Part shown: in pieces, positions 62,266 to 64,000 of the stretch
How positions within the stretch are numbered: the stretch's first letter is position 1
Layout of the letters: every line of letters starts with the position of its first letter
Source: Rikenellaceae bacterium
Lineage (GTDB): Bacteria; Bacteroidota; Bacteroidia; Bacteroidales; Rikenellaceae
Direction: 5' to 3'
DNA: 64,000 nucleotides
NCBI GenBank assembly: GCA_009783565.1
Contig: WRDF01000002.1
Span: 1-64,000 of the forward strand
The notes under the pieces: model-generated
Database searches by the model: none
Told to the model about the DNA's origin: nothing
Seen by the model: the letters and a program-made list of their open reading frames with translations, nothing else
Made by a program: the position numbers and the translations under genes

Positions 62266-63018
62266 TTACGGAAAGAAAGAAACAAGGTCACCGTTCTCGT
62301 CGCGCAGCGGGTTGTCGGGACTGACGTTCGTGTTGTAGTTATTCAGGGCAGTGCGCAGTATGTTCTGGTGATTCGCATTGACTCCCCACATGAAGGCCGT
62401 TCCCAGATCGCGCCGCCCCATCGCCATCACCATAAAGCGCGCTTTGGTTTCGCTGTAAGGCCCTATGACGGGCTGAATATCGCGCAGCCATACGGTTTCG
62501 GTGATGCCGATGTCTTCGCGCGTGAGAGCGTCTCTCACCGTGATGACGTATTCTTGCAGTTCGTCCACGCCGCGGCCCACGTCCGAGTCGGCATAATCGA
62601 AGACCAGCTTGGCGCGGTAGGTCGTATGCCGCTCGGCAGGACGCTCGACGGGAATGCGCAGTATCATCTGCCAGGCCGACTCCTCCAATATATACGGGTT
62701 TGTCGGCTTTACGGTAGCCAGCGGCGCAGCACCGTCACTCTCGGTGGCAAGGCTGATGCGCAGCGGTCGGTCGCTGAGCCGTCCCTGCAAACGCACGTGC
62801 ACTTGCAGAATAGCCGTGTTCGTCGAATCGGGAATAGGTATCGTGTTGCCGAACTGTACTTCGGCACGCAGCGCCGACGGTTGGTCGATAGGGATGCCGT
62901 TGTTGTTCAGCCCCATGAAGTTTATGGTCGGAGCGACCGTATAATACTCCATTTGGTGCTCCTTGCAGGCGGTGGCGCACACCAGCGCGACGACCGCAAA
63001 TATCATATATCTTTTCAT
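62266..63018 (-). CDS. DUF4843 domain lipoprotein
   Basis: A 250-residue protein started at MKRYMIFAVVALVCATACKE, with lipobox ATAC (Cys18). An upstream in-frame Met would place 23 basic residues before the signal and was not used. The mature part has INFMGLNNNG, VQFGNTIPIP, ESAWQMILRIPVERPAERH and a C-terminal block that matches DUF4843 proteins in SusCD-type loci. It lies 13 bases behind the SusD gene and 24 ahead of the PKD-like gene, so all are one transcript. The role is thought to be surface binding or assembly of the uptake complex. Confidence 0.82.
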   Translation of the reverse strand: MKRYMIFAVVALVCATACKEHQMEYYTVAPTINFMGLNNNGIPIDQPSALRAEVQFGNTIPIPDSTNTAILQVHVRLQGRLSDRPLRISLATESDGAAPLATVKPTNPYILEESAWQMILRIPVERPAERHTTYRAKLVFDYADSDVGRGVDELQEYVITVRDALTREDIGITETVWLRDIQPVIGPYSETKARFMVMAMGRRDLGTAFMWGVNANHQNILRTALNNYNTNVSPDNPLRDENGDLVSFFP

Positions 63019-63031
63019 TGATCCTGCGAGT

Positions 63032-64000
63032 TTAATAGTTTCCGAATTCGACTTCATTTTCCGGCAGCGGGAAGCGATAGTTCTCATCCATCATGTCGGT
63101 CGGGAACGGACAGAAAAGGAACGTGCGGTAGAAGTGGCGTTTATAGAAATACCACAACTGCCCCTCGGCATAGAACTCCTTGCGATACTCCTTCATAAGT
63201 TCGTGGAGCTTTTGCTCTGCCGTCGTTATCGAGCGGATTTCGTCAGTTCCGCGCGCCTCGCGCACTGCCGAGAGCAGCTTGCGCGTAGTCTCGAAGTCGG
63301 CGGCGCATTCGGCCAGGATATAATACATCTCCGAAAGACGTATCAGCGGAATTGTATTGCGAATGTCGGCCGAGAACATCGCGCTCTGGTCGTACTTGGC
63401 GACGACCGCTCCCACCGCTCCGAAGTTAAAGCCCTGTCCGTCGCGATAGCGCATGTCGTTCGCCCCGTCGACGGTAACGTCGAACATCTGGTTGAGACGT
63501 GCGCGGTCGTAGATCAGGTAGGTGTTCGCCATATTGATCACGAAGTCACGGTCGGCCTGCTCGTTGAATCGGTGGACGCTCATGCTGAAAATAAGCTCCG
63601 TCGAAAATACCCTGTCTCGCACGTTATTCGTCACGAGCTGGAACATGGGTTCGCCGTCCGAACGACGCGCATCGACTACCTCTTGGGCATATCGCGCCGC
63701 TTCTGCCGTATTGCCCGCCCACAGATGGACGCGCGCCGAGAGAGCCTTAACGGCCATTAGGTTCATGCGCTTGTAGCGCGCGATGAGGAATGGATCGCGA
63801 CCCAGAACCAAAGACTCAGTGCCCGTGACAAACTGCATCCACATGGGATCGTCGGCCAGCAATTCTTCGGCTTGCCTAAGGTCTTCGACTATGAACTGCA
63901 CGACCTGAGCCGCGGTGCTTAGCGGCATATCGGCGCGGCTGAACTCCTTGCGGTAGGGGAGGGTCGGCGACTGCGGCCCGCCCGCATTCTTGAATATAGG
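63032..64000 (-). CDS. SusD/RagB family lipoprotein (partial, start beyond window)
   Basis: The last 322 residues of a SusD/RagB outer-membrane nutrient-binding lipoprotein; the frame stays open to the window edge, so the N terminus with signal peptide and first TPR helices is missing. PYRKEFSRADMPLSTAAQVVQFIVEDLRQAEELL and NLMAVKALSARVHLWAGNTAEAARYAQEVVD are typical TPR-helix segments, and IPLIRLSEMYYILAECAAD lies near the C-terminal domain. The missing upstream gene is expected to be a SusC/RagA TonB-dependent porin. The substrate, peptide or glycan, cannot be told from this part. Confidence 0.92.
   Translation of the reverse strand, partial: PIFKNAGGPQSPTLPYRKEFSRADMPLSTAAQVVQFIVEDLRQAEELLADDPMWMQFVTGTESLVLGRDPFLIARYKRMNLMAVKALSARVHLWAGNTAEAARYAQEVVDARRSDGEPMFQLVTNNVRDRVFSTELIFSMSVHRFNEQADRDFVINMANTYLIYDRARLNQMFDVTVDGANDMRYRDGQGFNFGAVGAVVAKYDQSAMFSADIRNTIPLIRLSEMYYILAECAADFETTRKLLSAVREARGTDEIRSITTAEQKLHELMKEYRKEFYAEGQLWYFYKRHFYRTFLFCPFPTDMMDENYRFPLPENEVEFGNY

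Overview
The window comes from a moderately GC-rich member of the Bacteroidota, most likely order Bacteroidales (Rikenellaceae/Alistipes-like is a guess). The evidence is a SusD/RagB lipoprotein with DUF4843 and PKD-like partners at the right edge, a parA-parB-DUF5683-MltD operon, an HU/mS38-like/rng group, a coaX-OMP-TPR-lptC-CNNM operon, an OstA-like protein, S9B dipeptidyl peptidase, and promoters of the Bacteroidota type (-33 TTTG, -7 TAnnTTTG). No rRNA, tRNA, CRISPR array or complete insertion sequence was seen. No gap between genes exceeds 300 bases; the largest (29794-30084 and 11589-11840) are filled by repeats.

Layout. 1-11588: housekeeping genes on + (ribE, an orphan sensor kinase, lgt, an HU-SPOR membrane protein, lpxD, sufS, a histone H1-like protein, a lipoprotein, tyrS, DPP IV), with one basic protein on -. 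11841-26291: a complete lysine fermentation locus, atoD-kal-kce-kdd-kamA-kamB-kamC-kamD-kamE-atoA followed by bcd-etfB-etfA-thl from its own promoter. 26307-32561: cutC, a transglutaminase-like lipoprotein, a small helical protein and ligA. 32634-43836 (-): CNNM/CorC-type protein, lptC, TPR protein, OMP, coaX, mfd, rng, a 30-residue mS38-like ribosomal protein and HU. 43979-50579 (-): two small membrane proteins, argH, MltD, DUF5683, parB, parA. 50642-60486 (+): argF, CPBP protease, two PPIases, OstA-like protein, a CaCA antiporter and a PLP-enzyme homologue without its catalytic lysine. 60589-64000 (-): SusD/DUF4843/PKD-like lipoproteins, cut by the window end.

Lysine pathway. KamA makes beta-lysine, KamDE makes 3,5-diaminohexanoate, Kdd oxidises it, Kce exchanges an acetyl-CoA unit to give acetoacetate plus 3-aminobutyryl-CoA, Kal removes ammonia to give crotonyl-CoA, Bcd/EtfAB reduce it to butyryl-CoA, AtoAD transfers CoA to acetoacetate, releasing butyrate, and the thiolase yields acetyl-CoA. 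KamB and KamC are conserved ATPases of unknown role.

The most unusual content is in the repeats and in one enzyme. A short box (CACGCG-type palindrome followed by CCAGCCTGCCGG) recurs about ten times, usually abutting or running into the 3' ends of genes so that it encodes the last residues of several proteins. Three long fold-back elements share their interiors, while their outer arms differ from copy to copy and yet pair within each copy. The aspartate 4-decarboxylase-like protein at 58819-60486 has Asp where the PLP lysine should be.
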